Shown one piece after another: positions 47,810 through 59,458 of a DNA stretch of 64,000 nt. A program made the translations under genes and the position numbers. The notes under the pieces are model-generated. The model was given only the letters and a program-made list of their open reading frames with translations. It was not told the origin of the DNA and made no database searches. Positions within the stretch are counted from its first letter, which is position 1; each line of letters starts with the position of its first letter. This DNA comes from Zychaea mexicana (taxonomy: Eukaryota; Mucoromycota; Mucoromycetes; Mucorales; Lichtheimiaceae), in the NCBI RefSeq assembly GCF_025766255.1, contig NW_026516676.1, forward strand, positions 186,001-250,000, in the 5' to 3' direction.

Positions 47810-49304
47810 TTAATTTTTCATACCAGGATAAGATGAATTTTCATCATCGTCATCTTGTGTGGATAATGCAAGCGATGGGATAGGCTCAAAGCTCTGCGGT
47901 AAGCCAGTTTTCGGATGAAACAACATGTTACTCTCTTCTTGCTCATTTGGGTGTTGCTGCTGTTGCTGTTGTTGCGGATCATCGGAAAAGGAAGAGCAGT
48001 AGTGTACTCGCAAGTGGCGTCGCATATTACTTTGAACGCTAAAGCGTCGCCCACAACCAGGATGGGGACATCCGTGCGGCTTCTCGCCAGTATGAGAGTA
48101 AATATGCACGCGTAAGGATGAAGGTCTGGAAAAGGTTTTGGGGCACATCGAACATCGGTATCGGTGGTTATTAGGTGTTGTTGGTGATGACGAAGATGGC
48201 TCAGCATGCTGCTGCTGTTGTTGTTGTTGAGATGCTAGCGACTGCTGTGGTAGCAAAGGAGGCGGTGCAGACACACGATTTGATGACTGGTGGTCATACC
48301 TGCTGGATCGCTTATCAGATGCTGGTGTTGACTGTTTGCTTCTGTTATTGTTGTTAGGAATGCCGACGATGTTAGCTTGATGGATATTATTTTCGTCTAG
48401 TACTAGAGACCCTTTATGAAGATCGATGTTTCCACGTGTGGAATGCATTACAATAGGGGAAGCAGGAACGACTTCGTGATGTTGATAAACAGGCGATGGT
48501 TGTGATGTAGTGGTGGTCGGGACCACTGTAGTGGCCGAAAAAGCTCTGCGATGGCGGTGGGGTTCGTAAGAGGAGCGACGACGAGGTGTTGAGCCAAGCA
48601 TTCGAACAGGGGCTGTTGAGTTTTGCAAAGGCGATGCGATCGGCTGTTGTTGCTGCTGTTGCTGCTGTTGCTGTTGATGGCGTTGCTGATGATGTTGCTG
48701 TTGTCGCTGCTGGTATATTTGTTGCTGATAATAGTGATCGTACAAGTTATGGTCCGATACCGAGCGCATATGTGCTGGTTTCGTAGCAGTATTAGTATGA
48801 TTGTTGTTGCTGTGGTGGTTGGTATTGATAAGCAACTCTGCCGACGATGATGGCTCTGGTGACGGAGACTCGCCAGCAGTTGAAGATGTAGTATTGTCAT
48901 CCACGACCAAGTGTGCCACCCCATTATTGTCGGGACTTGGCTTTCGCGCATCATGGGCATCAGCTGACGACGATACGGGCACTCCCGGCTCTTCAAAAAA
49001 GAGACTTGCTGCGTCTTGCTTCAGTCCTGATAACAAACAGTCAGTGTTAGTTTCTTGGCCGTGTGTTCTTTACGTTCTGTAAAGAGGATGGAAGATGAAG
49101 GAGCGTGCGTGGTGGCGATCGCAGTCTTCCTTTGTGGGTCGTGCGATCCTTTATCTCTACTCCTTTTCAACTTCCTTTTCTAGCACTATCCCTTCATATC
49201 CCGTGCTTATCTGTGCAAAGAAAAGAACTTAACGTGCCTTGTTGCTCTTCGTCGCTAGGCAGCATGGTCTTTATGGGTGGCAATGAGATGCGTTCGGTAT
49301 CCAT
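47810..49304 (-). CDS. C2H2 zinc-finger transcription factor with Gln-rich tracts
   Basis: A likely DNA-binding regulator. The main exon runs 49036-47810. A short first exon probably starts at the ATG near 49304 (MDTERISLPPIKTMLPSDEE) and splices over a TTATCAG acceptor near 49037; the exact donor is unresolved. Two adjacent fingers, CSMCPKTFSRPSSLRVHIYSH (split by its own linker) and CPHPGCGRRFSVQSNMRRHL, are joined by TGEKP and lie near the C-terminus, which ends in an acidic DDDDENSSYPGMKN. The rest is low complexity: Gln/His runs and Asn-rich stretches. It resembles many fungal two-finger regulators; a specific orthologue cannot be named. Confidence 0.8.
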
Positions 49305-51096
49305 AGTGAAATAGAAAATTTTTTCACGATGTTACAAAAGCGAGAAAAAGAAAGGGGTGGCACAGTTCCAACAAGCGAATTTATAGGGTGCGCACAACGC
49401 ACACTCAACGTCAAGTGGGTCCCGGTGCGGCCGATCTAAATTTTTTAAGGGCACATGCTCCCCTGGGCTTTTGGTCGATCAAGACAAAGAGTCATGCACT
49501 CGCTGCATTATACACCATCATCTTCTTACTACCCTTTGGCTTGTCCGACGCATCGAATCTCCCACATGTATCTCCGTCGATAATAGCAGTCAAGAAGAAT
49601 AGAAAAAAGGAATGATGATAAGACCGATGACAAAATACTGCGATTGAACCACCAACAGCTGCAGCGTGTCATGTGTCTTAATGAGTCTGTTGTGGAACAG
49701 TTCTTACCAGACTTGACAAAAAGCCGCAGAGCCAGTTCGGCACATGGACAACCGATATGCGAGCTCTTCGTGTGGGCGATAACCACAATTATGAAGAATG
49801 CGAATGTTTTGTTGCAAGCCTCCTTTATTGTAACGAACTTTCTCGATTTCAAAGGTCGCGGAAAGAACAAAAGAAAAGGCAGATAACAGAGATCTTCATC
49901 GTGCCTATTTTGGATGCTTATCGCCTGCCTTGTCAAAAGCCACTTTCTCCTTCTTACAGATATTTTCCATAATTCGACCTCTTACTCTTTTGCTATGCAG
50001 GTGGACAGCCGCTTTACCGATTCTGCATTTCAACTTTGAACATGTCTTATTTACCTCCGAAGACTGTTTCTGGTGGGCCACGCTTCAAGAATGAGAATTC
50101 ATGTCATTTCCACTCACAGTACTTTCTCGATGATCCAATCAACTAGTGGTGAGCATGATTAGCAAACACGCGCTCATGTAAAGGGTCATTGCCGGAGGCG
50201 CTTGAAAGCGCTGAGCAAATAATATAAGAAAAACAGGCTTGTTCACGTTGCAGTATGTGCTATTGAGTGCAACATATAATAAAGTTGCATCCCCGAACGT
50301 TTACTGTGCACATGTACAGTTTTCTTTCAACAGCCATATAGACGAGTGGGTATATGAAACACCAGTACCATAACGCTTGATATAGAGTTTGTCAATGCAT
50401 TTAGGGGATATTTTGCATAAGGGAACCTGCTGCTACTACTACATGGTGCGCTAAGAACTCATGATGATACCCTGGTTTCACCGCATGGAACAACGAAATG
50501 GCAACAACAACAACAACAAATGATGGTGGCGCTGTAATATTCGGTCGCTGACAAGTACTTGGAATGTTGACCGCTAGCAGGAGTCAGCTGGTACTCGCAC
50601 CCACTTTTTCGCGATTTTATACCTGGAAGCGACGTAAGAGTGCCGCAATCGATGATGCACGGGCTTCAACTGTGGCGCCAGTGGCAGAATATTACGGCTC
50701 ATAAGATGAAATCAGCGCATAATTCAATCAGCAACTGTCAGTGGTGGCAAAGACAATTGTCACGTTCTAGACTTTCTCATCGCTTAATGAGGACAAATGT
50801 ACTTGCTGATAACGTTCGTTGATCATACATAGTACGGCGATATAATAATGCTTCGAACAAAGAAAAGAAGTGGTCCTTGCCACTATGAACTGTTTAACGG
50901 ATAGTATGTCAGTCACGGCAGAGGATGGGTTCGGGGAAGCCTAATGAGGCAATGGTTGCTTCATCAACAATCAAGCGATCAAAAACCCCTGGGACGATAT
51001 GTTTCACTAGGGTTTTTGAGCAAAAGCGGTGGGCTGACCCCTTCACATAATTTCCTTTCTTTATCTCTTTCACATTCTGCTCATACTCTTAACATT
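49305..51096. other. Gene-poor region with decayed coding remnants
   Basis: Plus-strand pieces such as RLNHQQLQRVMCLNESVVEQ (about 49640-49700), YLPPKTVSGGPRFKNENSC (about 50050-50105) and FYTWKRRKSAAIDDARAS (about 50615-50670) sit in successive frames and suggest an old, unidentified gene or transposon. The last 150 bp are the promoter side of the next gene. Confidence 0.35.
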
Positions 51097-51585
51097 ATGT
51101 CGTACCAACAACAACCAAGTGAAATGCGTTCAGATGTTATGCCAGCACAACAGGCAGCACCTCAATCCTATGTTCCTGAGCAAAACGTTCGCAATGTTCA
51201 ACCACCTCAAAACGTGTTCGTGGTGCCAGTAGTACAACAGCAACCACCGACTCAGAACGAAGGAGCAGCTCTCCCACAAGCGCAAATGCAGCAACAACAG
51301 CAACAACAGCAACAACAGCAGCCAGGCATGAGCTCGGGCGTCTACGGGGGCAGTAGCATGGGTTCCCGCGGAAGTCGTCCGGTAGCAGATCAGAATGCAT
51401 TCATGGGCACAGACCTACAAGAGCGCCGCGCCTCGTGGAATGAATTGAATCCCCGACAGCGGGCCAAGCAGCTCGAAGCCGAAATGAAGGATAAGCTCAA
51501 ATATCGGAAGGAGCAGCATATTCCTGAACCTACCAAGCAGGTTACCCTTGGAGGAAAGGCTATCGATCTGCAGGAGGAGCAGTGA
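51097..51585 (+). CDS. Hypothetical Gln-rich protein, 162 residues
   Basis: Single exon with ATG at 51097-51099 (MSYQQQPSEMRSDVMPAQQA). The N-terminal two-thirds is Gln/Pro-rich with a run of 11 Gln. The C-terminus (SWNELNPRQRAKQLEAEMKD to TLGGKAIDLQEEQ) is charged and probably helical and looks constrained. A longer frame opens 51 codons upstream but through sequence that looks like promoter. No family was recognised. Confidence 0.6.
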   Translation: MSYQQQPSEMRSDVMPAQQAAPQSYVPEQNVRNVQPPQNVFVVPVVQQQPPTQNEGAALPQAQMQQQQQQQQQQQPGMSSGVYGGSSMGSRGSRPVADQNAFMGTDLQERRASWNELNPRQRAKQLEAEMKDKLKYRKEQHIPEPTKQVTLGGKAIDLQEEQ

Positions 51586-51969
51586 GGAGCATGGCTGTGA
51601 AACATATTTTTCATACAACAGATACACTAAGTACGTCTTTATAATAATAATGAATATTTGCGTAAATAATATAAACTATGTCCGGCACATTCTGAAATGA
51701 TGGACGGCGCAATGTGCTTACCCACCAATGTGTGGTAGCATTACTAGTTTCTTTTTATCGACTGGTATTTCTTCATATGCCACTTGATCCACTCAACAAT
51801 AAAAAAACACAAGGAAAATGCAACATATTTTCATTTAATGAAAAGGTGGGAGAGTGGAGTGGGGACAATGATTCGATTAAGTAGTAGAGAGAGAAGAAGT
51901 CGAGCTAAAAGAGGAGTACAAATAAATGTTATTGATCGTATTTACAAAGCATAAGAAAGGAAGGGTATC
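51586..51969. other. Convergent 3' region
   Basis: 3' untranslated and intergenic DNA between the Gln-rich gene and the SPRY gene, with AATAATAATGAATA-type A/T sequence. No gene seen. Confidence 0.5.
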
Positions 51970-53581
51970 TCAGTCAAGTAGTGATCCACGGTTCATATTT
52001 TGGCCAGCACCAATTCCGCTAGAACTGTTACTGTTGTTGCTGCTGTCGCTTGAGCTACTTGCAGATATACCGTCTTCTGTATCGGTATCGCTAGCGTAGC
52101 GCGCAAGAGCGGGAGGGATGGCAGATGAGCGAGGAAACGTGGAATACTCGGGGGGAGATTGGGCTGGATAACGGTTGCCGTTTCGTGGTATATCGATTTG
52201 TATCAGTGGCTGTTCATCGTCGTCTTCGTCATAGTCACGATTGACATTGCGCGTTCTACTGCTGCTAAAGATTGGTGCGTTCGGAGGGGTTGGTACAGCA
52301 TCTGCATCGCCACCAGCACCTCCTAAGCCAGCAGCGGACGCAGCTGCCGTACCTCTTTCCAGCAACAAAGATCCTGCTTCAAGCCCATACGCTGGAGGAG
52401 GTGCCAAGGTACCATGCGCCGGTGCCAGTCCCCACTTTTTGACATTTGCTTCAACAAATACGAAACCTTAAAAAGATGTAATGTGAGAAAGATTGTTGTC
52501 ACTGCTTTTTTTTTTTCCACGTTTCAGATCCGGCATTTTTTCGCTGATTATTTACCCATTTGTCCAAGATTGACATGCACTTGACAGGGCCCGTTTGCAC
52601 CAATGGTCGGGAACAGGTTCCAGCGCAAGCCTGCACATGCATCGTCTAGTCTGCGTCCGTTCCGTGTAAAGAAAACAGTGCCCGAGCGATGGCGATATCC
52701 AACACCCACCACATCACCTTCTTCAAATGTTGCTCCATACGGTTTGCCTTGAAAAGGATTATTGAAGTGTTTATAGCCAGTGTCACTGAAAAATGCAATC
52801 GAGTGCCGATTCCAACCTACAAAAGCATACATTTGACTTAGTAAAGACGTTCACAGCGTTCGGTTATTAAATAAGTTACCTGGCAACCTAAAGTGTGGAT
52901 AAGGCTTTGTTGCTACACCAACTGCAACTGTAGTTGTCGTTGGTTTTTCAAACATTTTGGCCTAACGTCAAAACAGACATAAACACACATGTAAGCATCA
53001 AGTGTTTAAGAGTAAAGGCATCATCCGATCGTCGTTGTCTTTCTCTTTACCTCCCAATAGTAAACGTCCTGGTTTCTTGGTAGTGGCAAGTTGGTTTGTA
53101 CACAGCATTCCCCACTGAAAAACTGAATTTCCGTGCGTGCCGACACAAAACTGTTGGATTCCATATCCCATTCGAACTCAAAAGCTGACACGCCTTTTTC
53201 TTGTATTGACACAAACTGTGAAAGCGTAATATCGGTTGGTATACTGTCTGGAGGGTATCGTTGTTGAAATACTATATATATCACAAATATATTATTTTAA
53301 TTAAAATATAACAACGATCAGCCGAAGGAGTAAAAAAGAATGCATACACAATGTCTCAATTGGCCCATACCTTTTGCTTGTTCGTAACTGAATCTCGCAT
53401 CTTCTGAAAGCGTAGCTAAAAGCGCTGGCGTCTCTTCAAAGTCGCTAGCACATTCAGGGTCGTCTGTGCCGCCAAGGAACAATCGGTCACCTCCCGCCTT
53501 CGTAAAGCATAGTAGCACGATGATGACGAGAAAAAATACAACAACGCCGACAATAAATATCCACGTATAGCTGCTGTCCAT
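51970..53581 (-). CDS. SSH4: SPRY-domain Rsp5 adaptor, Ssh4/Ear1-like
   Basis: Membrane-anchored adaptor that brings the ubiquitin ligase Rsp5 to vacuolar and endosomal transporters. The ATG is at 53581. The N-terminus has a single transmembrane segment (YTWIFIVGVVVFFLVIIVLL). Further exons encode the pre-SPRY region RYPPDSIPTDITLSQFVSIQ and the SPRY domain (DVYYWEVK, WNRHSIAFFSDTGYKHFNNP, GDVVGVGYRHRSGTVFFTRN, FPTIGANGPCQVHVNLGQ). The C-terminal cytosolic tail carries two PPxY motifs, PPAY (about 52395) and PPEY (about 52155), the WW-domain ligands expected of Rsp5 adaptors. It has several short introns. The SPRY+PPxY+TM layout is diagnostic; whether it is the Ssh4 or Ear1 orthologue is not decided. 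Confidence 0.9.
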
Positions 53582-54613
53582 GTTTTAGCGGACGCCAGTG
53601 TTCCTCTCGATAAAATGCTGGAATTCTGTTGAATTCAGTGTGTGTGTGTGTGTGTTGTGTTGTGGTTACAGTAGAATAGCAAGGGAGAGAAAAATAAGAA
53701 GAGAGCAAACACCTCGGAACCAGACGAATCGCACCGATTGCTTCCAGTCGGAGTACTGTTACCTGAACAGCCTATATGGTAAAAGCTCCAGATGCTAAGT
53801 CCACGATCCACTTAAGGCTTCCTGTAAAACCTATAGTGTTCTTTGGCTGTATCGTAGCTCTTCAACTCTTACACTCTCTCAGATATCTGTAAAGCTGCTC
53901 CTTCTTGTAGGAAGCCTTACTATGATGGAAACTCTACACGCAAGCATACAGCTGCCACCCTTTACATGCGCTGCTTTAGTGGATGCGATAAGAGTCATGT
54001 CAGAAGGCAACAATATGCCTATAAGCATTTGCGTAAAATTAGAATTGACAAGCGAGTTTAAGAACTTTCCACATGAAATACCATTATTGTTGACAGCAGC
54101 TCAAGATTAAATGTATTTGTCATGTGATTTCCAAACAAGGGATCTGTGTCATCTATCGAGCTTCAACATATTTGCCTGGAAATGAGTAGAATGTATCACC
54201 AGGAGGCTATCCTATGTAATTATTTCGTAGTCTGCAATGTCTTATCTTTGGTAGAAATGCAACGAGGCGACGTTCGCTCTATCGGTTGCTGTTCTCTCTT
54301 TCGTGCCATCAAAAACTATGTGCCATTGTTTTAGCGTGATGATAAACTAAGTGGCCGATCTCTCAACAAGATCCAGAACAAATTTGGGAAAGACAGGGGA
54401 TCAAAGGGAGGCGCTGTATCAATTCTAAATTGTGCCGTAGGATGGTATATTAAAACCCATGTTACATTGCAGCATTAGTCCTTCATTTTGCATGTAGTAA
54501 TTGCTGCCGCTTTCCTGAGCTTTTACTGCACTTCAGTGGTTGAACGGATCCAAATCTTGTTGAGTCTACATACAGGTCTATTAATTACTTTTTTTTATTA
54601 TGGTAGCGATTAT
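53582..54613. other. Intergenic region between SSH4 and BCS1
   Basis: A (GT)n run lies near 53640-53660. Frames at 53922-54334 are unassigned and broken. No RNA gene was recognised. Confidence 0.45.
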
Positions 54614-56226
54614 TTACAGTTGTGTCCAAAGAAGTTCTGCCTGTTCAACCGCTTGTTCAGGCCTGTCCTTGAAATAAACAAAGTGACCCTATAGATGATA
54701 TATTATCAGAAATTTCTGTTTCCATCCTTTTTATACTGCCAAGAGTACTTTCGTTTAATTAAATTCTAGCTTACCTGAAGGCCAGCAGTGCTAAGTTGTC
54801 TATCTTTGACCCGCTCAAAGAACGCATCTTCCAAGTGTTTCATGTCATTGCCATAGAATCGCGAGAACATGCCCCGTATTTGAGATTCTGTAGCATTGCC
54901 GAGGTATTCCTTCAAATCCACTCTGCCAGGTCGAATCAATGCTGGGTCGAGATTTTCTACGTGGTTTGTTGTCAGAAAGATAATGCGCTCTTCAGCTGAA
55001 GCAACGCCATCCAGCGCGTTGAGGAGGCCACTGAAAGTGATCATTGATTGGTATCTAAAAGAAGACGAACGACAGGCAAAAAAAGTCGTTAGACAACTTG
55101 TTCTTCTTCTCCATTATGATATGTCGCTGCCACCAATCCATGTACCATACCCTTGACTATCAGATTGTGATCTCTTTGTGAAAGCTGCATCAATGTCTTC
55201 CAGTAACATAATGCTTCGCTCAGGTACATTGCTTAGCAAATGGTTTAGTCGATCGTCCGTCAAGCCACGTTCCGATAGATTTAGGATACAGATATTGTAT
55301 TCCAATTCTCCCTAGTAGATCGCTCGTCCGTTAGCTCGCAATTCATTTTTTCAATAAATAAATGCAATGTAGTCGAACATAGAAATCAAGCATACCGCAA
55401 GAGCTTGGATGAAACTACTTTTTCCTGAACCAGGTGGACCATAAAGTAGATAGCCTCTTCTGTAAGGAATGCCTCGTTCATTGTACCATTTGCCGCTGCC
55501 AATAAATGATCGAACGTCGTCCACGATACGTTGTTTAATGCCCCCATCTAAAATTACAGAATCCAGCAATCGTCGACGACGAGGCATTCCAAAAGGACGC
55601 CACTCGGGTCCATACGATGTGTAAATAACCGTCTTCCCTTCTTGCTTTTTAAGCGCCATCTCTTGTGCTTCGGACAACAAGTCAGTAAATACATGTCGAT
55701 CCCGCGAAAGAGTCGTTACTGTGATTGTCTCCCATGGACTTCCGGTAGTCAGATCCATCATTTTTCCATCCCGTTGGCGCTGCACCTTCATCCACACGCC
55801 GTGCCAGCGGAAAAAGTGAATACCAGGGCCAGGCACCAGGCCAAAGGTCGTCGATACACTGCCATTGTCGTGCTGCTTATATGAAGTCTCCACAGCTAAA
55901 TGTTGCATTCGACGCTTTGGTGCTTGATGCGACATCCACTGCAGAAACCATAGATATGACTTGTCTTTGGAGGGAATCTCGAGTGTAACAAGTAGGCGCC
56001 GTTGAACGTACGATGCACCAAGCATGAGACCCTGTCGCAACAATGTCAAACCTGCACCGACACCGATCAAGCCAAAGCCTGCTGAAAAGTATGGGTTTGA
56101 GGTGATACTGCTGAGGAGACCTGGTTCTTCCTTTTTTATCTGATCGGTAACATTGGGCTGTACTTGTTGATCGCCTGCAACTGCAGGACCGGCCAGGGTG
56201 GGCCCTTGGTTTTGCAAAGGCAACAT
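54614..56226 (-). CDS. BCS1: Mitochondrial AAA ATPase Bcs1
   Basis: Inner-membrane chaperone that translocates the folded Rieske iron-sulphur protein into complex III. Exons 56226-55396, 55311-55151, 55054-54775 and 54688-54614 give 448 residues, the usual size. An N-terminal hydrophobic segment ([20 protein letters not shown]) acts as membrane anchor, followed by the Bcs1-specific region. Then come Walker [15 protein letters not shown], Walker [32 protein letters not shown] and sensor/arginine-finger region ALIRPGRVD. The short last exon supplies the C-terminus [18 protein letters not shown]. The start Met is the first ATG in frame ahead of the conserved part. Confidence 0.94.
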
Positions 56227-57303
56227 TATAAGGTTCGGTGACAAGGATTTTGCCAGGCAACTTCTCATCCAGCTTGAATTGGCAGCTGAAATCTAAGCAC
56301 CGCTCAAACCTTTCCACTTTGAAATGTTGCAATCGCCCCTGTTTCTCAGTTATCAGATGCATCAACGTTATGTAACTCTGTGGACAGAATTGCAAGTGCT
56401 ATCAATAGAGTCTTATACACACGTAGCTTGCGGACTCTACTATAGCGGCAACTTTAACTGTTACTCTTCATCATTGGTTGAGAGAAACCTTACCACACTA
56501 AAAGATCTGCCTTTTTGCCAAATATATCGCCAGATTATAGATTACGGCACAAAAAATAAAGACTGATTTCACATCTATTAGTTCTTATAATAAGCTTAGA
56601 ACAAATGGTACAGAGGCGTTATTCGTTGTAGCAAGCAATGCGTATCTGTTTAGGCGAAAAACATGGAGATTATAATATCGAGGTGCACATATACCTTTTC
56701 AATACCAGTAGTTTCGACATTATTTGCACATACATATTAGTTGTGAACTAACGGAATCAGGACAAAGAAGCGAATGTATAAATCTACAAAAAGGACATAG
56801 CAAGTGAGCTTAAACTAAAATGCTGATATCGCCCCCCCCGATCAGCACATAGCTGAAGAACGCATCATTATAGGGAAGAAAAAAACCTGATAATACTTTA
56901 AAACACCTTACCACAGACTACCAGAACTTCATCCAAAAGCTGGTTGTAGTTTACACAAAGGATATACGTTCGGCTCAATACACAACGCGTTTGATTTTAC
57001 TAGCACCACACTAATGAACGTACCCATGTCTGCACTTTATAGTAGTGTAAAACTTTAAATCAGACACATAAGCATGATACTACTCCTTTCTTTTTACAAT
57101 GCGTCTTGTAACATATGCGGTGATGTCAGTCAATAAATGATATACACAAAGGTGCAATAGACTTATTGAATGGAATGCAATAAACATGACGACGGAAACT
57201 GGTATATACAATATGGTAAGTAGCACTGGCTTCAAAAGTACCGATGAAAAATTGATACTAATCCGCTACTTCTCAATAATCCTCATGAAACTACATAGCT
57301 TCA
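56227..57303. other. Intergenic region between BCS1 and the U11/U12-35K gene
   Basis: About 1.1 kb, AT-rich, with no recognisable gene. A C8 run lies near 56833-56840. Confidence 0.5.
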
Positions 57304-58509
57304 TTAGTCTCTGCGTCTTCTCGGAGATCGGTCATCGCGTCGTCTGTATCTTTGTGATGACCGATCGTCTCTGTGTTGTCTCTTTGCTGAACGATCATCT
57401 TTACTATTATGCCTCCTTGGTGACCGATCTTCTCTATGGTATCTTGATGGGGACCGATCGCGCGGTGGTGGTTCGTAATGGCTAGTATGAGAAGTACGTT
57501 CCTGATGGCGATGACTTGATGTAGAACTTCTTTTTCGGGGACTTTGACTTCGATGTCTATTACTACTTGTACTTCTTCGACCGGAGGTTCTTCTGGAGGG
57601 AGATTGCTTGCGCGCTTCATCACTAAATTGACACCAGTTGTCCGAACGGCGTTGATCATGTGATATATGGTGACCATCACCACGTCCCATTCTTCTGAAT
57701 GTTTTTTGCAAAGGAAAAAATAAAGGGATTAGTAGTCGATAGCACTAACAAAGTAACAGAAGAGTCTGTTAGCAAGAAGCAGAAGAAAAACTAACGCTGG
57801 CCATCGAAATGGTTTATCTCGCGCTCCAAAACGCAGTTGGCCGCTCTCCTTTTTCCCTCCAAATCCACCGCCTAGTCTACGAGGAACCCAGCCTTTCATC
57901 CCACGGCTTCGTTCATAGTCGACCAGTATGATGTGGTCGTCTAATACAGCATGATTTGCTTTATCATATGCAGTTCGTGCATTATTCTCGTGCTTGAATG
58001 TAATGAAGCTATAACCTTGGGAAGTTCCTGTCACTATAAATTATAGTTTATTTCCCTGGTTAATCGTGTTTTTTTGTTACACGCGCCCATACTTCCAAAT
58101 CCCACAAAAGCGTACTCACCAAGATTATAGATCAAGCGAATGTGTGTGATTTCACCAAACTGTTCAAAATAGCTACGCAAACTTTCTGACGAGCAGAGTG
58201 AATAGTATGTTAGTCATTTTTGAGATGATTGCACGTTCCAAGAAGTTGTCTCTCTCTTTTGTCTACCTTCGGTCGTGTTGAAGTTTAAACGCCCCACATA
58301 GATCGTTTTCGCGGGATCACTCGACAGTTCCTTTGGAGGATGATCTAGTGATTTTTTGACTACTATTAAAATTTTACTGAAGTTTTGGACTAAATTACAA
58401 ACGTACAGTGAGATTGCTGTGCTCGTTTAATAGCATTATCGTGAGGTAAAGCATCGGTGCCATCGATGGATCCTGCTTGAAGCGGATCGTATACTTTTGA
58501 GAACCACAT
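57304..58509 (-). CDS. SNRNP35: U11/U12 snRNP 35-kDa protein homologue (minor spliceosome)
   Basis: RNA-binding subunit of the U11/U12 di-snRNP, the minor-spliceosome counterpart of U1-70K. The ATG is at 58509 (MWFSKVYDPLQAGSIDGTDA). Exons then encode KTIYVGRLNFNTTE (RNP2), FEQFGEITHIRLIYN and GYSFITFKHENNARTAYDKA (RNP1), an RRM. RSRGMKGWVPRRLGGGFGGK then KESGQLRFGARDKPF follows; the KESGQLRFG(G/A)RD-PF block distinguishes the 35K protein from U1-70K. The tail is Arg/Ser/Asp-rich with repeated RDDRSPRR units. There are at least four short introns; the junction between the KPF exon and the RS tail (near 57700-57800) was not fixed. Confidence 0.85.
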
Positions 58510-58741
58510 AAGAAGCAGTGGTAACACAAAGTCCAATCAGGTTTTTTTAATATAACTGCTTCCTTCCAAACCGCTATGGAGTTATGATACCAGTGTGCAA
58601 ATTAAGGAAATATTTATTACAAGCAAAAGAAGGATATACACATGGAAAATAAAGAGAGAACGTCAATATTCGTTATTCAGGTCGCAGCAGTAGTTTACAT
58701 ATTTTTACAAGTGAATAATCATGGTTTCTCGGAGACACACT

Positions 58742-59170
58742 TTATAAAATGACAGACGATCCAGGTTTAAGAGTAATACCGTCTTGTCGATTCAGTACAC
58801 CCATCGCCTTTTCCAGCATTTCTTCTTTGACAAGAACGTAGTCGGTGTCAAAGGTGCTTACGACATATACGGGAATCTTGTTATCACGCAACGGATCAAC
58901 AATGCTAGCAAGAATACCCACAAGTCCAAAATCCATCTGTGCATCCACCTGAAAGCATCGCCACCCCAGTTCACTTTTGTTGGCTGTAGAGACAATTGAT
59001 CCCTGCAGTGTCGCCGGCTGTTGTGCTGGGCAAAGCAAAGAAACTTCGCTGGTCGTTTTAGAGAGCGTATACCACGGCAATTCGTTCAGCCATTCTGCTG
59101 GAAAGCGATAATCCCGGTCGAATTGGTATATGCCAAATTCGTCGGGCAGAATGAGTAGAGAAATCGTCAT
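58742..59170 (-). CDS. ACT-domain protein
   Basis: Single-exon gene of 142 residues, start MTISLLILPDEFGIYQFDRD. A first half of ACT-like fold is followed by the family block GWRCFQVDAQMDFGLVGILA, then IPVYVVSTFDTDYVLVKEE, typical of small ACT_7-type proteins related to amino-acid-sensing ACT domains (CASTOR-like). Ligand is unknown. It is divergent from the ZZZ3-like gene, with 288 bp between start codons. Confidence 0.85.
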   Translation of the reverse strand: MTISLLILPDEFGIYQFDRDYRFPAEWLNELPWYTLSKTTSEVSLLCPAQQPATLQGSIVSTANKSELGWRCFQVDAQMDFGLVGILASIVDPLRDNKIPVYVVSTFDTDYVLVKEEMLEKAMGVLNRQDGITLKPGSSVIL

Positions 59171-59458
59171 TTGAGAGTGAGCAATGGGGACTAAAATCGA
59201 GAAAAGAAGTGCTGTTGGTTGAGGTTCTGTCTGAAAAGACCGTTTCTGTGGAAAATGTGGTCGCCGGCAGTACGTTCAGCCGCTTATAGCCAGCAGTATT
59301 TGGGCAACAGCAAAAAAAAGCTGCGTTTTACGGGAAGTTTGCTTTCTTTTTTATTTTGAGCTTCTTGATCACTGTCTCGCTCACCCACTGTACACGCTGT
59401 ACGAAAATCCCCTACACAGCTATTTTCCCCTTCCTTTGACCCACATGATCTTTCAAGG

